Below, one piece after another: positions 8,801 through 17,805 of a DNA stretch of 64,000 nt. The notes under the pieces are model-generated. The model was not told the origin of the DNA. It was given only the letters and a program-made list of their open reading frames with translations, and searched no databases. A program made the translations under genes and the position numbers. Source of the DNA: Oscillospiraceae bacterium (GTDB lineage: Bacteria; Bacillota; Clostridia; Oscillospirales; Acutalibacteraceae); contig JAQXVY010000034.1 in assembly GCA_029225165.1 (NCBI GenBank), positions 1 to 64,000 on the forward strand, written 5' to 3'. Each line of letters starts with the position of its first letter. The first letter of the stretch is position 1.

Positions 8801-11800
8801 TCCCCATTAGTGGATTTCACATCGGCGGAGGCAATATAGAACACATAATCCTTTGCTGAATTCTGAATATTGTCAACCCTGTAGGTCATTATGGGGTTTT
8901 CTTTATCAAGATAAATCGGACCTTCCTTGTTTACCAGCATTACCGTATCTGCATTAATACTCTTTACATATATATTGAAAGCGTCGGGAGTACGGTCGTT
9001 ATCATTATCATCCTCTAACTTTTTCAGATTGTTTTTCCAAGCAAGTGTAAAGGAGTATGTGCCGTCCTTGTTTTCACTCACACTCTGTACTCCGAAGTAT
9101 TCAGGCAACTCAGGAGGCTTTCCGCCGAAGGAGTCTGTATAGAAGCTGAGCATATACACATCATTCTCCCGCTCTTCTCCCCCTTCACCGCTTAACTCCT
9201 TTGTCAGACTATCGCTGGGGTAGGCTATAGGATTTGGCGAATATATGTAGTCCACAGGCTGATAGTGGGTGATACTGCTTTCCTTTGGCTTACCGTCTGC
9301 ACCTACATATTTTTCGTACCGTTTACTACTTGCAGAGTCAATTACAGCCCTGTTATCAGCCATAATTGCGTCATAATCAGCGGAGAATGACAAGCCGTGG
9401 GAGCTTGTAGAAATCCATGTTGCACCAAATTCACCCTCAACAGCTATATTGAGGAATTTAAAAAGCTTTAATTTTATATCTACGCTGAAGGAAATATTAA
9501 ATCCGTGTTCCGATTCACTGCTTTCGTAAACGCTTATCTCCTGGCTCTTGGAGGAAGCGTCAGTGTTTACAAGTACCCCCTCTGGCTCAACAATTTTATC
9601 CCGGTCACTCTGATGAACCGACATATCCTTTTCCAGTTCATCTAAGGTATGATTGTAACCGTAGGGATTGCCGGCAGAGGACTTTGGAATGCTTTTAATA
9701 ACGGGAGCCGCCTTCCTCTGCTCCTCATCCTCAAGCTCAGAGGCAAGACTGTTGTACTCATCAATGGGAAGTGCTGCAAGAGAAGGCTTAAGGCAGTTGG
9801 ATATACCTTCCTCTCTCCATTCTCCCTTTCCGTCATTGCCATCGGGGTAATACACCTCATAGTTAGATATCACAATAGGAATTACCATTGATACGGCATA
9901 GTCCTGATTTGCATAAAGGGTAAGAGATGTTGCGGTTTCGTAGGCTTTTGTATTTGTATGAGAGCCTACATATTTTGCAACAAGATTCCCCTCAACCTTT
10001 TCTTCTATTGAAATGGAGGGACCGGCACCGATTCCCCATTCCTGATGAGAACTGCTTTCAGTACCGTGGGTAACTGTGAATGTAACGGAGGCTTCGTTGT
10101 TTTCTTCATAATAGGGCGGTGCCTGAACAACGGAATACAGGGTGGGGCTTGAATATCCCACTGTCTTGCCCATATATTTATAGTACATTCGGTCGTCGTC
10201 GCAGTCTGTAAAGCATATGGACATAAATGTACCCCGGTCATCCTCATTCTTAAGGTGAATGTAGTCGTCATATGCCTTGTGTTGCCAGTTACCTGCGCTG
10301 TCGCAGGACAGGAGAATTATATCGTAGCTCATATTGTCATTGTTGCCGGACTCCTCATCACCTGTGAGAAGCGCAATGGTTTCCGTACCGCCGGCTACAT
10401 AGAACGTTCCCGAATCAGCCGTGCTTATATACGCATTGTCCTCAGCGTCGCATAAAGAGACAATATCAGTTGCATACTCTGCTTTGAAGGAAGCGTCTTC
10501 ATAAAGCTGTTTATCCTTATAGGGCAGAGTATCGATTACATACTTTGTGTCGCCGTCCTCAGGCTCCATTCTCTCTGTACCAAACACCTTTGCGTTCTGA
10601 CAGCTGAGTACAACTCCCTGAACACAGATGTAATCCATTGTTACGGGAGTATTGGGGTCGTATCTGCCTGCCGTAAGGGCTATAGGCTCCTGTGCCTCCC
10701 AGTCAAGCTTAACCTGTCCCGAGGCATCCACCTTTTTAGGATTGCTCCACACAAGGTCGTAGCTGCTTCCGTTCCAGTAAATAAGCTGAACAAAATTTTT
10801 GTCACTGCTTTTTGTTCCCTCGTCATTGTTACCCGACAAGCCGTATGCGTACATACCTGCAACAACAAGCTCGTTGTAGCCATCACCGTTAAGGTCGGCG
10901 TCAACTGAATTTATGTCCGTCATTCTTTCGGAGTCGTACTTAAGGTCGTTTTGAAACTTATTGCTGTATCCGCTTCCGTTATATGAGTAAATTGCAATGC
11001 AGGAATTCATATTTACATCATTGTCGTAATACACGTGAGGAACACTTATGTTGATAACAAGGTCGTCATAGGACTTTTTGTTGTCGGTTGCACCGTTTGC
11101 CCTGATAGATGTTGTGGAAAGTGCAACAGTTGGCATATACCAGTCCTCATAATTATCCTTACCCGACTGAAGGTCACTTAGTTCGCTTCTGATTGAGGAA
11201 AGATAAATCTTCTTCATATCGTTAAGGTTAAAGTCTCCTTTATCGGAAATGTCGATAATTCCCACAAACGGCTCACCGCATCCGTTGTTTGCACAGGGGA
11301 AATAACAGGCAAGCTCTTCTTTGCCGTCAGCGTCAAAGTCCCCTGCCGTCATAGCGGTATAGCCCTTTGATTCCTGTGCTACTATGTCAAGTATTTCATT
11401 ATCGGTAGAAATCTGCATATTCTGTTCGCTAACCTGCATCCATCCCGAGCCTGACCTAATGTAGGTTCTTACAGAGGCATAGCCGTTGTCGTTTGCATAC
11501 AGCGAAAAATAAGCGAGCTCGTCTTTGTCGTCACCGTTATAATCTATTCCGATTGTATTGTGGGTCTGACCCTCCTTAGTTTCGGTAAGATTTATGGAAT
11601 CTCCTGCCTTTGAAAGATTATCAATGTTGTTTGATAATTTATCAATTGAGTCCTTAACATTATCAATGGTTGTTATCTCACCTTCGTGCTGGTCATTTCT
11701 GTTAATCTGACCTATAAGCAGTTCTTCAGGTCTTACAAAGGAAAAGCCTGAAAGGGGATTATCCATAGACTTATCATTTTCCATCAGGTCTTTTGCCTTA

Positions 11801-12147
11801 TCGCTCATAGACATATTTGTGCCTGATGTAGTCTTATCGTCTGACGATACCTGACTGAACTTAAAATCAGCATAGACCTGATCTGAATTGGCATTGTCAT
11901 ATTCATTTACAATCTTGTCACTGACAACCTCACTTGTTTTGTCTGTGTGAGGATAGAGATACTCCGTGTAAACCTCACTCAAGGAATAGGCTTTTCCGGA
12001 GGTATCGGAAACGGAATCGGAAACACTTTCCAATTCCGATTTTTCCTGTGTTACAGCGCCTGTACTTACAACAGAAACAGACGTCACCGATGTAAGTATA
12101 GTCATAGCCAATAAAATTGAAAGGAAACCACGAAAAAACTTTTTCAA
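5806..12147 (-). CDS. Giant modular surface protein (FG-GAP, Ig-like, GLUG repeats, NTGE anchor)
   Basis: A 2113-residue exported protein. In order: signal peptide (1-34); a Ser/Asp-rich region; FG-GAP/VCBS-like calcium-loop blocks near residues 200, 272 and 420 (DYNGDDKDELAYF, DFDADGKEELACYF, DLNGDGYNELVVAG), suggesting a beta-propeller; a long region of unknown fold; an Ig-like domain around 1150-1240; a FCTICDQYQPA Cys-x-x-Cys knuckle near 1262; then many GLUG-type repeats (GGIVGYSNAG, GGILGYVNN) to about 1850; and a C-terminal NTGE, membrane helix and KRRKK tail. Likely a wall- or membrane-anchored adhesin. The start is a TTG at 12145-12147, 8 bases after AAGGGAG; a GTG three codons earlier is too close. 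First gene of a four-gene operon. Confidence 0.8.
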   Translation of the reverse strand: MKKFFRGFLSILLAMTILTSVTSVSVVSTGAVTQEKSELESVSDSVSDTSGKAYSLSEVYTEYLYPHTDKTSEVVSDKIVNEYDNANSDQVYADFKFSQVSSDDKTTSGTNMSMSDKAKDLMENDKSMDNPLSGFSFVRPEELLIGQINRNDQHEGEITTIDNVKDSIDKLSNNIDNLSKAGDSINLTETKEGQTHNTIGIDYNGDDKDELAYFSLYANDNGYASVRTYIRSGSGWMQVSEQNMQISTDNEILDIVAQESKGYTAMTAGDFDADGKEELACYFPCANNGCGEPFVGIIDISDKGDFNLNDMKKIYLSSIRSELSDLQSGKDNYEDWYMPTVALSTTSIRANGATDNKKSYDDLVINISVPHVYYDNDVNMNSCIAIYSYNGSGYSNKFQNDLKYDSERMTDINSVDADLNGDGYNELVVAGMYAYGLSGNNDEGTKSSDKNFVQLIYWNGSSYDLVWSNPKKVDASGQVKLDWEAQEPIALTAGRYDPNTPVTMDYICVQGVVLSCQNAKVFGTERMEPEDGDTKYVIDTLPYKDKQLYEDASFKAEYATDIVSLCDAEDNAYISTADSGTFYVAGGTETIALLTGDEESGNNDNMSYDIILLSCDSAGNWQHKAYDDYIHLKNEDDRGTFMSICFTDCDDDRMYYKYMGKTVGYSSPTLYSVVQAPPYYEENNEASVTFTVTHGTESSSHQEWGIGAGPSISIEEKVEGNLVAKYVGSHTNTKAYETATSLTLYANQDYAVSMVIPIVISNYEVYYPDGNDGKGEWREEGISNCLKPSLAALPIDEYNSLASELEDEEQRKAAPVIKSIPKSSAGNPYGYNHTLDELEKDMSVHQSDRDKIVEPEGVLVNTDASSKSQEISVYESSESEHGFNISFSVDIKLKLFKFLNIAVEGEFGATWISTSSHGLSFSADYDAIMADNRAVIDSASSKRYEKYVGADGKPKESSITHYQPVDYIYSPNPIAYPSDSLTKELSGEGGEERENDVYMLSFYTDSFGGKPPELPEYFGVQSVSENKDGTYSFTLAWKNNLKKLEDDNDNDRTPDAFNIYVKSINADTVMLVNKEGPIYLDKENPIMTYRVDNIQNSAKDYVFYIASADVKSTNGDNNNTVTNVYESILSKPITANIDNFLDTDGVIITKQPENFYAKNVGDEATFSVDAVDSKGETDSLYYYWQTYNSKANKWEDATGDKSIDSKTYVFDTTEESFGLPIRCLVTKNKSTAENYTATTNVVTVISKHTHKYNDNGFCTICDQYQPATLDSGVYQIGNAGQLFWFASLVNNDSTHADFDAKNTGAKGVLVKDIDLESREWSPIMNFGGTFDGNNHTISNLKITKTSKYSGLFGKTSGTIKSFTVKGNITLSADGDMIGGAVGYADGANISKVTSYVNITNTAGVLHHIGGVVGGIDNKETIVDKCLYYGTMNIKDSHDCIGGIVGYSNAGVRISNCANHGTVSASKDGAYVGGILGYVNNTNPTLKDCYNYGKVSNSNNTTYCGAIIGWARNYTTANIDNNYYLDSSSDLAFGSGGKSGATATEKTAELFKSGEVTYLLNHKVTDGSQVWYQNIDNGNPPDDYPVFEGGTVYYLEYKDGYFNTYSEKPEEKEFDEDDDGNFIIRTYDDLVKLSNLVRSDYNDYGSADYVLENNIKAPKDSKWTQGIGSVSDNKPFNGTFNGNGYCIIGLNVDSPNYGGLFEFIGEKGSIKELFVLDCDFSSSSKTAGGIAAVNQGTIDHCTSGVNITSGSIFRNGNKYYAPEFNSSINGEISGGVVGENSGSLTGCRSSAIVSGTICGGIAGVNTGKIYGCANNGKIGNSKAELSGGLAGKNGGTLEASYNSATVESNSENKKGSVAGINGYDGLIPTVKNVYYIIKDKNGLSAIGGDSTHLLDETNIGKTDDKEMQTAEFTETLNEVTNDSVIWKRNPNLNKGCPIIDGNFFIDSIKPAGNNITVQGRMHKALKISYDVGIKNSEEFKLLSSDKGENKILKAYSVSLTDKDGNYIPAELWCSDSCKISVPVDSENILLAGINTEGNITYYKPDSVKDGMAVFTVSHPMSFAIVDNSPEKVTPSNGSEGSVNTGESPVNLIILAVAILALAVIFGTKRRKKVG

Positions 12148-12214
12148 AAGAATCACTCCCTTAATATTTTTAAGAAAACGGCTTTTTGTATAATCTGTTT
12201 TTCAGCCAATTCAT

Positions 12215-12766
12215 TTAATTGCTGTTATTGTTGTTTTCAAAAACAGACATAACAAGTCTTATGCCGTAAACCATAAGCTCTATACCAATCATATAGCCGA
12301 TTGAAAAAGCGGCAAACAGAAGATGGGTTGCACCGTAAAATCCTGTGATGAGGACAATAATGCCTAAAGCTAAGGAAAGCCCCCACATTTTACCGCCATT
12401 TTTCTTCTGTGCAAAGGCACCGAAAATGCTGACAGCACCGGAATAAATAAGCCAAAATGCAAATATCATAAGGATAATCAAATCAAGTGTGCCACGAACA
12501 CCGGAGCTAAACATTGCAAGTAAGGCTACAACAGCACAGGCAATGCCGATAATCAGCCCCATAACACCGTTGGCAACAAGCTTCCCGTCACCCTTGTTAT
12601 CTCCTTTGGAGCTTGAAAAATAACCAAAGATACTGCTCATTCCGTAAACACCAAGCAAAATTGCAACAATCCAACCTGTATTCAGGAAGCTGATTCCGGG
12701 GAAAAACATACAGTAAACTGCCCCTAAAATAGATAAAACACCAATGATACAATTAAAAACCTTCAT
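12215..12766 (-). CDS. HdeD/DUF308 family membrane protein
   Basis: A 183-residue integral membrane protein with about six short helices and Gly-rich turns, the pattern of the HdeD (DUF308) family. HdeD is linked with acid resistance in Escherichia coli, but in Firmicutes its job is unknown. Distinct features are a Lys/Asp/Gly-rich loop (SSSKGDNKGDGK, about 52-63) and an Asn-rich C-terminus. It has its own GGAG ribosome site and lies upstream of the giant surface gene with a 67-base gap, so read-through into that operon is possible. Family call is good; function is unclear. Confidence 0.75.
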   Translation of the reverse strand: MKVFNCIIGVLSILGAVYCMFFPGISFLNTGWIVAILLGVYGMSSIFGYFSSSKGDNKGDGKLVANGVMGLIIGIACAVVALLAMFSSGVRGTLDLIILMIFAFWLIYSGAVSIFGAFAQKKNGGKMWGLSLALGIIVLITGFYGATHLLFAAFSIGYMIGIELMVYGIRLVMSVFENNNNSN

Positions 12767-12890
12767 AGCTTTTCTCCTTCATTTTCATATAATATTACTT
12801 ATAATAATGATTAATTATAAAATGTTTAGTTGATTGTTTCAATTTATAGTGCCTAAAACGACATTAAAACGGCTTAAATGAACAAAAAAT

Positions 12891-12941
12891 GCATATCCGC
12901 CTGTTTCGTAAATTCATCAAACAGAACAGGCACAGATATGC
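12891..12941 (-). terminator. Terminator after LytTR-PAS gene
   Basis: On the minus strand GCATATC and AGCCTGTT-type arms pair across a loop (12891-12897 with 12935-12941, plus the GCCTGTT/AACAGGC inner stem), followed by ATTTTTTG. It lies 31 bases beyond the stop of the regulator gene. The rest of 12767-12971 holds no gene. Confidence 0.65.
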
Positions 12942-12971
12942 GGTGTTTCTAATATTATTTAGTTGTATCGC

Positions 12972-13772
12972 TCAATCGTTTTTATCAGGCAGTTTTCCGA
13001 AATAAAGCATAAGTGCTTTTTCGGCGTCGTTGCTGTTTTTGGTTAATTTTATCTGTGATATATCGAATAAAATGCAACCGCAATGACCTTTAAAAGTGGG
13101 AAAACAAATTACCTTTAAGTATGTATCTATTTCGGGGCTGTAGTCGATTATCTCCAGCGTTTCACCGTAAAGTGTTGCTCGCTCATAACTGCGAAGCCAC
13201 TTTGAGTCCATATTGCTGAACAGACTGCCGAAGGAACTGCCGATTAGCCGTTCAAGGGGTAATTTTTCAAGCTTGGCAAGGGCAGGGTTGCCGTAACGGA
13301 AAATCCAGTCAACTGCGTGACTTTTTTCATTGAATATCATTTCAATATCGGTAAATGCAAAGGGCAAATTCTCAAAGCTACTGTAATAACTGCGGTATTC
13401 TTCCTCTGTTGTGGGAATTCCGTCTCTTGTGAAACTGCCGATAATACTTTTCTGCTTTGAACGGAACTGCTCAATAATCTGATTTTTCTTTCGTATTGTA
13501 TATATCAGAGATTCTCCGTTGTTTAGGCTAATATTGTCGGATATATCGTGTATCGCCATTGCAGACACAAGGCATCCTCTGTGCGTCTTTATAAAGCCAT
13601 CACCCAGCTTTTCCTCAAGTTGGGAAAGAGTCATTCTTGTTTCGTATATCTTACCGCCTGAAATATGTATTTCGGCAATCTTGTTTACCATAAGAATATA
13701 AAGGATAGTACTTATGCCAAGCACAACCTTTTTTCCGTTTGAAATAATCGTTATGTATTTTGATTCCGTCAA
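12972..13772 (-). CDS. LytTR DNA-binding / PAS domain regulator
   Basis: A 266-residue cytoplasmic protein. Residues about 5-105 form a LytTR DNA-binding domain (short strands, TRMTLSQLEEKLGDGFIKTHR with the characteristic F-x-x-x-HRG CLV block). Residues about 125-235 look like a PAS domain (FTDIEMIFNE, WIFRYGNPALAKLE). In most LytTR response regulators the DNA-binding domain is C-terminal and paired with a receiver; here it is first and joined to a PAS sensor, as in some Clostridia. It may sense a small ligand and regulate nearby surface genes, which is inference. A TTG start is used, about 8 bases after GGAGG. Confidence 0.75.
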   Translation of the reverse strand: MTESKYITIISNGKKVVLGISTILYILMVNKIAEIHISGGKIYETRMTLSQLEEKLGDGFIKTHRGCLVSAMAIHDISDNISLNNGESLIYTIRKKNQIIEQFRSKQKSIIGSFTRDGIPTTEEEYRSYYSSFENLPFAFTDIEMIFNEKSHAVDWIFRYGNPALAKLEKLPLERLIGSSFGSLFSNMDSKWLRSYERATLYGETLEIIDYSPEIDTYLKVICFPTFKGHCGCILFDISQIKLTKNSNDAEKALMLYFGKLPDKND

Positions 13773-13822
13773 ATCAGGTACCTCCGAAATAATTATTAAT
13801 CAGTATTTCCATAAACAAAAAT

Positions 13823-14413
13823 TTATGATACGCTGAAGTCAATAATTTCAGCGGTAATATCATTTTTAGCAATTAACTTATTCAGCAGTGACAAAATTTC
13901 AAGGCTATAATGGTTTGCATACAGCTTTGTCAATTTTTCTTTCTTTTCGTCATCCAAATTATTAAGTAAAGCTTTTACCGCTTTGTCAATGTCGTCACCC
14001 ACAACATCAAGTGTATCGGCAAACACCTTTGTGTTTTCACTTTTCGGGATTAGTCCGATTATCTGTGGGAGGAATTTTATGATAATCTGCTGGTAATTTA
14101 TGCTTTCAACATCAATTTGTATGTTCATTAGCATTGACCCTCCCTTAAGGGTCAAATCTTTAATTTTCACATCAATTTCTCGGTCTGAAATTTGCTTGTT
14201 AATCATTCCTACAATGTTTTCGGAGTATATTGTGAAAAGTTTTATCACAGCCACATCCCTGAGGCTGTGAGGCATTAACTTCATTCCTCCGATGATAAGT
14301 TTTATTAAATTTATCATAAAAGCATTTTCATTCTGTTTTGCAAACTTTTGCTTAAAAAGAATGTCTGCTATTTCATTATAGTCTATATTTTTTATTTTAC
14401 TCTTAATCAGCAT
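13823..14413 (-). CDS. Hypothetical cytoplasmic protein
   Basis: A 196-residue protein that I do not recognise. It has no signal peptide. A weakly hydrophobic stretch near 30-50 (FMINLIKLIIGGMKLM) and a second near 108-120 separate amphipathic, Lys/Asp/Ile-rich helices; the central part (about 75-105) could be beta-stranded. There is a strong AGGAGG ribosome site. The gene lies between a tRNA terminator and the LytTR-PAS gene and is read in the same direction, 50 bases upstream of it, so the pair may share a message. No function can be given. Confidence 0.55.
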   Translation of the reverse strand: MLIKSKIKNIDYNEIADILFKQKFAKQNENAFMINLIKLIIGGMKLMPHSLRDVAVIKLFTIYSENIVGMINKQISDREIDVKIKDLTLKGGSMLMNIQIDVESINYQQIIIKFLPQIIGLIPKSENTKVFADTLDVVGDDIDKAVKALLNNLDDEKKEKLTKLYANHYSLEILSLLNKLIAKNDITAEIIDFSVS

Positions 14414-14449
14414 TTCATTTCCTCCTGATTATCCATCAAACATATATTA

Positions 14450-14494
14450 AAAAATCAAGTGTTCACAAAGCGAAACACTTATGAACACTTGATA
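14450..14494 (-). terminator. Terminator after tRNA-Ser(CGA)
   Basis: On the minus strand ATCAAGTGTTCA and TGAACACTTGAT form a 12-bp stem directly after the encoded CCA of the tRNA, with an internal AAGTGTTTCGCTT segment in the loop, then TTTTTTAA. Confidence 0.85.
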
Positions 14495-14587
14495 TGGCGG
14501 AGATGAAGAGATTTGAACTCTTGCGCCGGGGATTCCCGACCTACCGCATTTCGAGTGCGGACCCTTCAGCCACTTGGGTACATCTCC
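14495..14587 (-). tRNA. tRNA-Ser(CGA)
   Basis: The 93-base minus-strand sequence folds as a class II tRNA. Acceptor GGAGATG pairs with CATCTCC, discriminator G and encoded CCA follow, the anticodon stem CCGCA/TGCGG holds loop CTCGAAA giving anticodon CGA, a long variable arm is present, and the T loop reads GTTCAAATC. It decodes UCG serine codons. Confidence 0.95.
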
Positions 14588-14672
14588 ATATTATTGCAAG
14601 GCTCTTGTATAATTTCTTGCAAAAGCCTTGCAGATAGTTATTATATATTATTTCGTTATATAATACAAGGTT

Positions 14673-16205
14673 TTAGCCGATTTTTTTGTAACCCTTAGGG
14701 ATTCTTTTTACAAAAATTCTCCTTCTGTACACAACAAGTAATACAAGGATAACCCCTAAAAAAATCGCTCCTGTAAAGATTAGGTATGAGTATAGTGGGA
14801 TTGAATTAAGGTTAAAGCACCTTATGTTTATCCACATTTGGTTCATTCTTTCGTTTGCTTTATCGTCAAAATACATCATCACAGCACATCTGTCCAAAAT
14901 ATCTGATGTTGGATACTGGGCAAAAAGCTGTCTTTTTGTTTGGTCACGGGTTGTCTTTATGATGTACTTTTCACTGTTTTCATCACCTGCAAAGAAAAAT
15001 CCAACGGGATAATCAACTATTTCTTCTTCATCGTCCTCTGCTCCAAAGCTCCAGTTTACATACTCAATTATTCTGTCGTCATTTCCTCCTGAAATACAGC
15101 TTGTATAGCCTATGTAGTACATATTTTTGATTACATTATCAGGTCTTGAAATGAAGTTGATAAACGCCTCAGACGCCTGTTTTCTCTCTTTTGAGCCGTT
15201 TATACCGTCCTTTAGCATAATCCAGCCGTCACACCAAAGGTTCGAGCATTCCTTTGGTACGGAATATTCAAGTATACAGTCGTCCTCCTCTGCCTGGTCG
15301 AGGGTATAAACTGCGTCACCTGACCACTGAAAATTGCCCACAACCTTACCGGAAACAAGGTCGGATTTACCGCTGTCGGTTTCAAAGGAATAGACATTAT
15401 CCTTAATTTCCTTTAATAATTCCTCCGCCTTTGTTATTGTCTTTGGGGAGGTATCATTCATAAGGTCTGTTATGTTTTTGTTGTAGTCCTTTGAATTTAT
15501 AAAGGAATCCTTTAGCATTGTATCTGAATTAATCAGTCCTAATGCGGCAAAATAGGTGTCACGTACGCTGTCCTTTATTGTAATTCTACGACTGTACTTT
15601 TTATTCTTTAGGAACTTCCATGTTGTGGCATCATCCTCTGAAACATACTGTGGGTTATACACAAAGCCCATTGTGCCCCACATATATCCGGCTGAATAGT
15701 CACTCCACTTTTCGCCGTCAATTTGTGTGGTTTCCATAAGGTTATTAATGTAGGGTGATACACCCTTTACATAGTAATTTTCTTCTATGCTTTTATCAAA
15801 AAATTCCTTGGAGAGTGGTTCAGCCATACCCTCGCCTATCATCTTCATACACATATAGTCAGAGGGGCAAACAAGGTCGAATCTATCTCCTAAGGTGATT
15901 TGATTGTACAAGTCCTCATTTGTGCCGTAGGTAGAGTATTCTACCTTTACCCTTTTGCCGTAGGTTTTGTAGTACCAGTCCTCAAACTCCTCTATCATAG
16001 ATTTATCGCTGAAAATATCTCCGCTGTCAAGGTCGATTACATCCTCTTCTTCATCCCAACCGCCCTCGTCAATATATTCTTCGCAGTTGGAAATTCGTAG
16101 GGTAATTACATCGCTGTTATCTTTTGCAGATACAACAGGTACAGAAGATACAGCCATTGCAACAATGAGGAAAACTGAAATTAATAATGTACTTAACCTT
16201 TTCAC
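14673..16205 (-). CDS. potD: Polyamine ABC transporter substrate-binding protein, C-terminally anchored
   Basis: The extracellular binding component of a spermidine/putrescine importer. Signal peptide 1-27; the mature part has PotD landmarks such as FDLVCPSDYMCMKMI, DYSAGYMWGTMGFVYNP and a GFVYNP/W-x-FL hinge region. At 510 residues it is much longer than the roughly 350-residue standard, because of an acidic insert after the signal (EEEDVIDLDSGD) and a C-terminal extension carrying a membrane helix (about 468-492) and basic tail. There is no lipobox, so the C-terminal helix seems to replace the usual lipid anchor. The GTG start overlaps the end of potC by 4 bases. Last gene of potABCD. Confidence 0.88.
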   Translation of the reverse strand: MKRLSTLLISVFLIVAMAVSSVPVVSAKDNSDVITLRISNCEEYIDEGGWDEEEDVIDLDSGDIFSDKSMIEEFEDWYYKTYGKRVKVEYSTYGTNEDLYNQITLGDRFDLVCPSDYMCMKMIGEGMAEPLSKEFFDKSIEENYYVKGVSPYINNLMETTQIDGEKWSDYSAGYMWGTMGFVYNPQYVSEDDATTWKFLKNKKYSRRITIKDSVRDTYFAALGLINSDTMLKDSFINSKDYNKNITDLMNDTSPKTITKAEELLKEIKDNVYSFETDSGKSDLVSGKVVGNFQWSGDAVYTLDQAEEDDCILEYSVPKECSNLWCDGWIMLKDGINGSKERKQASEAFINFISRPDNVIKNMYYIGYTSCISGGNDDRIIEYVNWSFGAEDDEEEIVDYPVGFFFAGDENSEKYIIKTTRDQTKRQLFAQYPTSDILDRCAVMMYFDDKANERMNQMWINIRCFNLNSIPLYSYLIFTGAIFLGVILVLLVVYRRRIFVKRIPKGYKKIG

Positions 16206-16999
16206 TTCTCCTCACCTGCCCTTCTGCTTGACTTGAAATAGTTTACTAAAACAATCAGTATTACAAGTGCAAAAATGATTGTAGAAAGTGCCCACAGAGC
16301 AGTTTTTATGCTTGTTTGTGCACCTTTTGTCGCATTTACCACATAGGTGCTTATTGTGTCAAAGGACGCAGGTTTTGTGTAGGTTGTGATGAAGTAGTCG
16401 TCCAGTGACAAGGTGATTGAAAGCATAAAGCCTGAAACTATGCCGGGCATAATTTGAGGTATAATAACCTTGAAAAGTGCCTTTGCAGGAGTTGCGCCAA
16501 GGTCTAAGGCGGCTTCGTAAAGGCTGTTATCCATCTGCACAAGCTTTGGTACAACAGAAAGATATACAAACGGTGCACAAAGTGACACCTGACCTATTAC
16601 AAGGGGGATAAAGGTTGACTTGTCCACACCGAAAACTACAATGAGCAAAATGCAGATTGCAAAGCCTGTCACAACCTCGGCATTTACAACAGGGATTTGG
16701 TTTGCGTTTCTTATAAAGGCACGAGGTACTTTTTTGGAGTAAAAAGCACCGATTGCGCCGGTTGTACCCAGGACAACTGAAAGTAAGGACACCACAAGTG
16801 CAAGGACTAAAGTGCCGATTATCATATTTAGCAGTTCAGGGGTTGTGAACAGGGTTTCATAGTTTGAAAGAGAAAAATTCCTTATTGCACCGATTGTTGT
16901 TGAGTCGGTAAAGCTGTAAACTGCAAGAATGATTATTGGCAGATACATAAAAAGCAGTACAAGTGATACCCAGCTTGCTGAAAAAATCTTTTTCATCAT
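16202..16999 (-). CDS. potC: Polyamine ABC transporter permease PotC
   Basis: A 265-residue inner-membrane permease with six predicted helices. The cytoplasmic EAA loop reads EAALDLGATPAKALFKVI and meets the ATPase. The ATG overlaps the stop of potB (ATGA), and its own end overlaps the start of potD, so the three are tightly coupled. Sequence and position both match PotC rather than PotB. Confidence 0.92.
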   Translation of the reverse strand: MMKKIFSASWVSLVLLFMYLPIIILAVYSFTDSTTIGAIRNFSLSNYETLFTTPELLNMIIGTLVLALVVSLLSVVLGTTGAIGAFYSKKVPRAFIRNANQIPVVNAEVVTGFAICILLIVVFGVDKSTFIPLVIGQVSLCAPFVYLSVVPKLVQMDNSLYEAALDLGATPAKALFKVIIPQIMPGIVSGFMLSITLSLDDYFITTYTKPASFDTISTYVVNATKGAQTSIKTALWALSTIIFALVILIVLVNYFKSSRRAGEEK

Positions 17000-17787
17000 A
17001 GGTTAGCACCTCTGCTTTCTCCAACTCCGTTGCCAAGTCGGTTTGTAAACACGGTAACAAGTAGGATTATACCGAGAAGTACTATGGAAATCATAGAGCC
17101 GTTGTTCCAGTCGTATGAATTAAAGTAACTTCCGATAAGGCTACCCATAATGTATGTGCTGTTGTACAGCATATCAAGTACAACATAGTTAGTCATAACA
17201 GGGAGAAAAACCATTGTAATTCCGCTGATTATTCCCGGTAGTGAAAGTGGTAGTGTTACCCTTACAAAAGTTTTAGCTGGATTTGCCCCAAGGTCATAGG
17301 ACGCCTCAACAAAGCTTTTGTCGATTTTTTCAAGGGTTGTGTATAGCGGAAGTATCATAAAGGGGAGAAAGTCGTAGGTCATACCTATTACAGTATTTAA
17401 AAATGGATAATAGGCAAGGTTGCCCTCTATCGCTGTGAGAATTTCCTTAATTGCAGTAATTCTTAATGTAAAATTAATCCACATTGGCATAATGAAAATC
17501 ATAAGAAGTACTGATTTTCTTTTCAACTTGCTGTTTGCAAGGATATATGCAACAGGATAGGCAATCAAAAGGCACACTACTGTTGTGACAAGGGACAAAA
17601 ACATACTGTAAAGAAGTGTTCCGATTGTGTTACTGTCGGTAAAAAATCCGACAAAGTTTGAAATTGTAAAGTTGCCCTCGCCATTTGTAAGGGCATAGTA
17701 TAGAATAACTAATAGAGGTGCAATTACGAAAAGTATCAGGAACAAGGCGTATGGTATGCAAAGTTGCTTTCGGGAAAATTTAAACAT
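16996..17787 (-). CDS. potB: Polyamine ABC transporter permease PotB
   Basis: A 263-residue six-helix permease, first of the two membrane partners. The EAA loop reads EASYDLGANPAKTFVRVTLP, and the early FSRKQLCIPYALFLILFVIAP helix is typical of PotB. Eighteen bases separate it from potA and its stop overlaps potC by 4 bases. Together PotB and PotC form the channel for putrescine or spermidine uptake. Confidence 0.92.
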   Translation of the reverse strand: MFKFSRKQLCIPYALFLILFVIAPLLVILYYALTNGEGNFTISNFVGFFTDSNTIGTLLYSMFLSLVTTVVCLLIAYPVAYILANSKLKRKSVLLMIFIMPMWINFTLRITAIKEILTAIEGNLAYYPFLNTVIGMTYDFLPFMILPLYTTLEKIDKSFVEASYDLGANPAKTFVRVTLPLSLPGIISGITMVFLPVMTNYVVLDMLYNSTYIMGSLIGSYFNSYDWNNGSMISIVLLGIILLVTVFTNRLGNGVGESRGANL

Positions 17788-17805
17788 AGTACACTCCTTA
17801 CTCCA

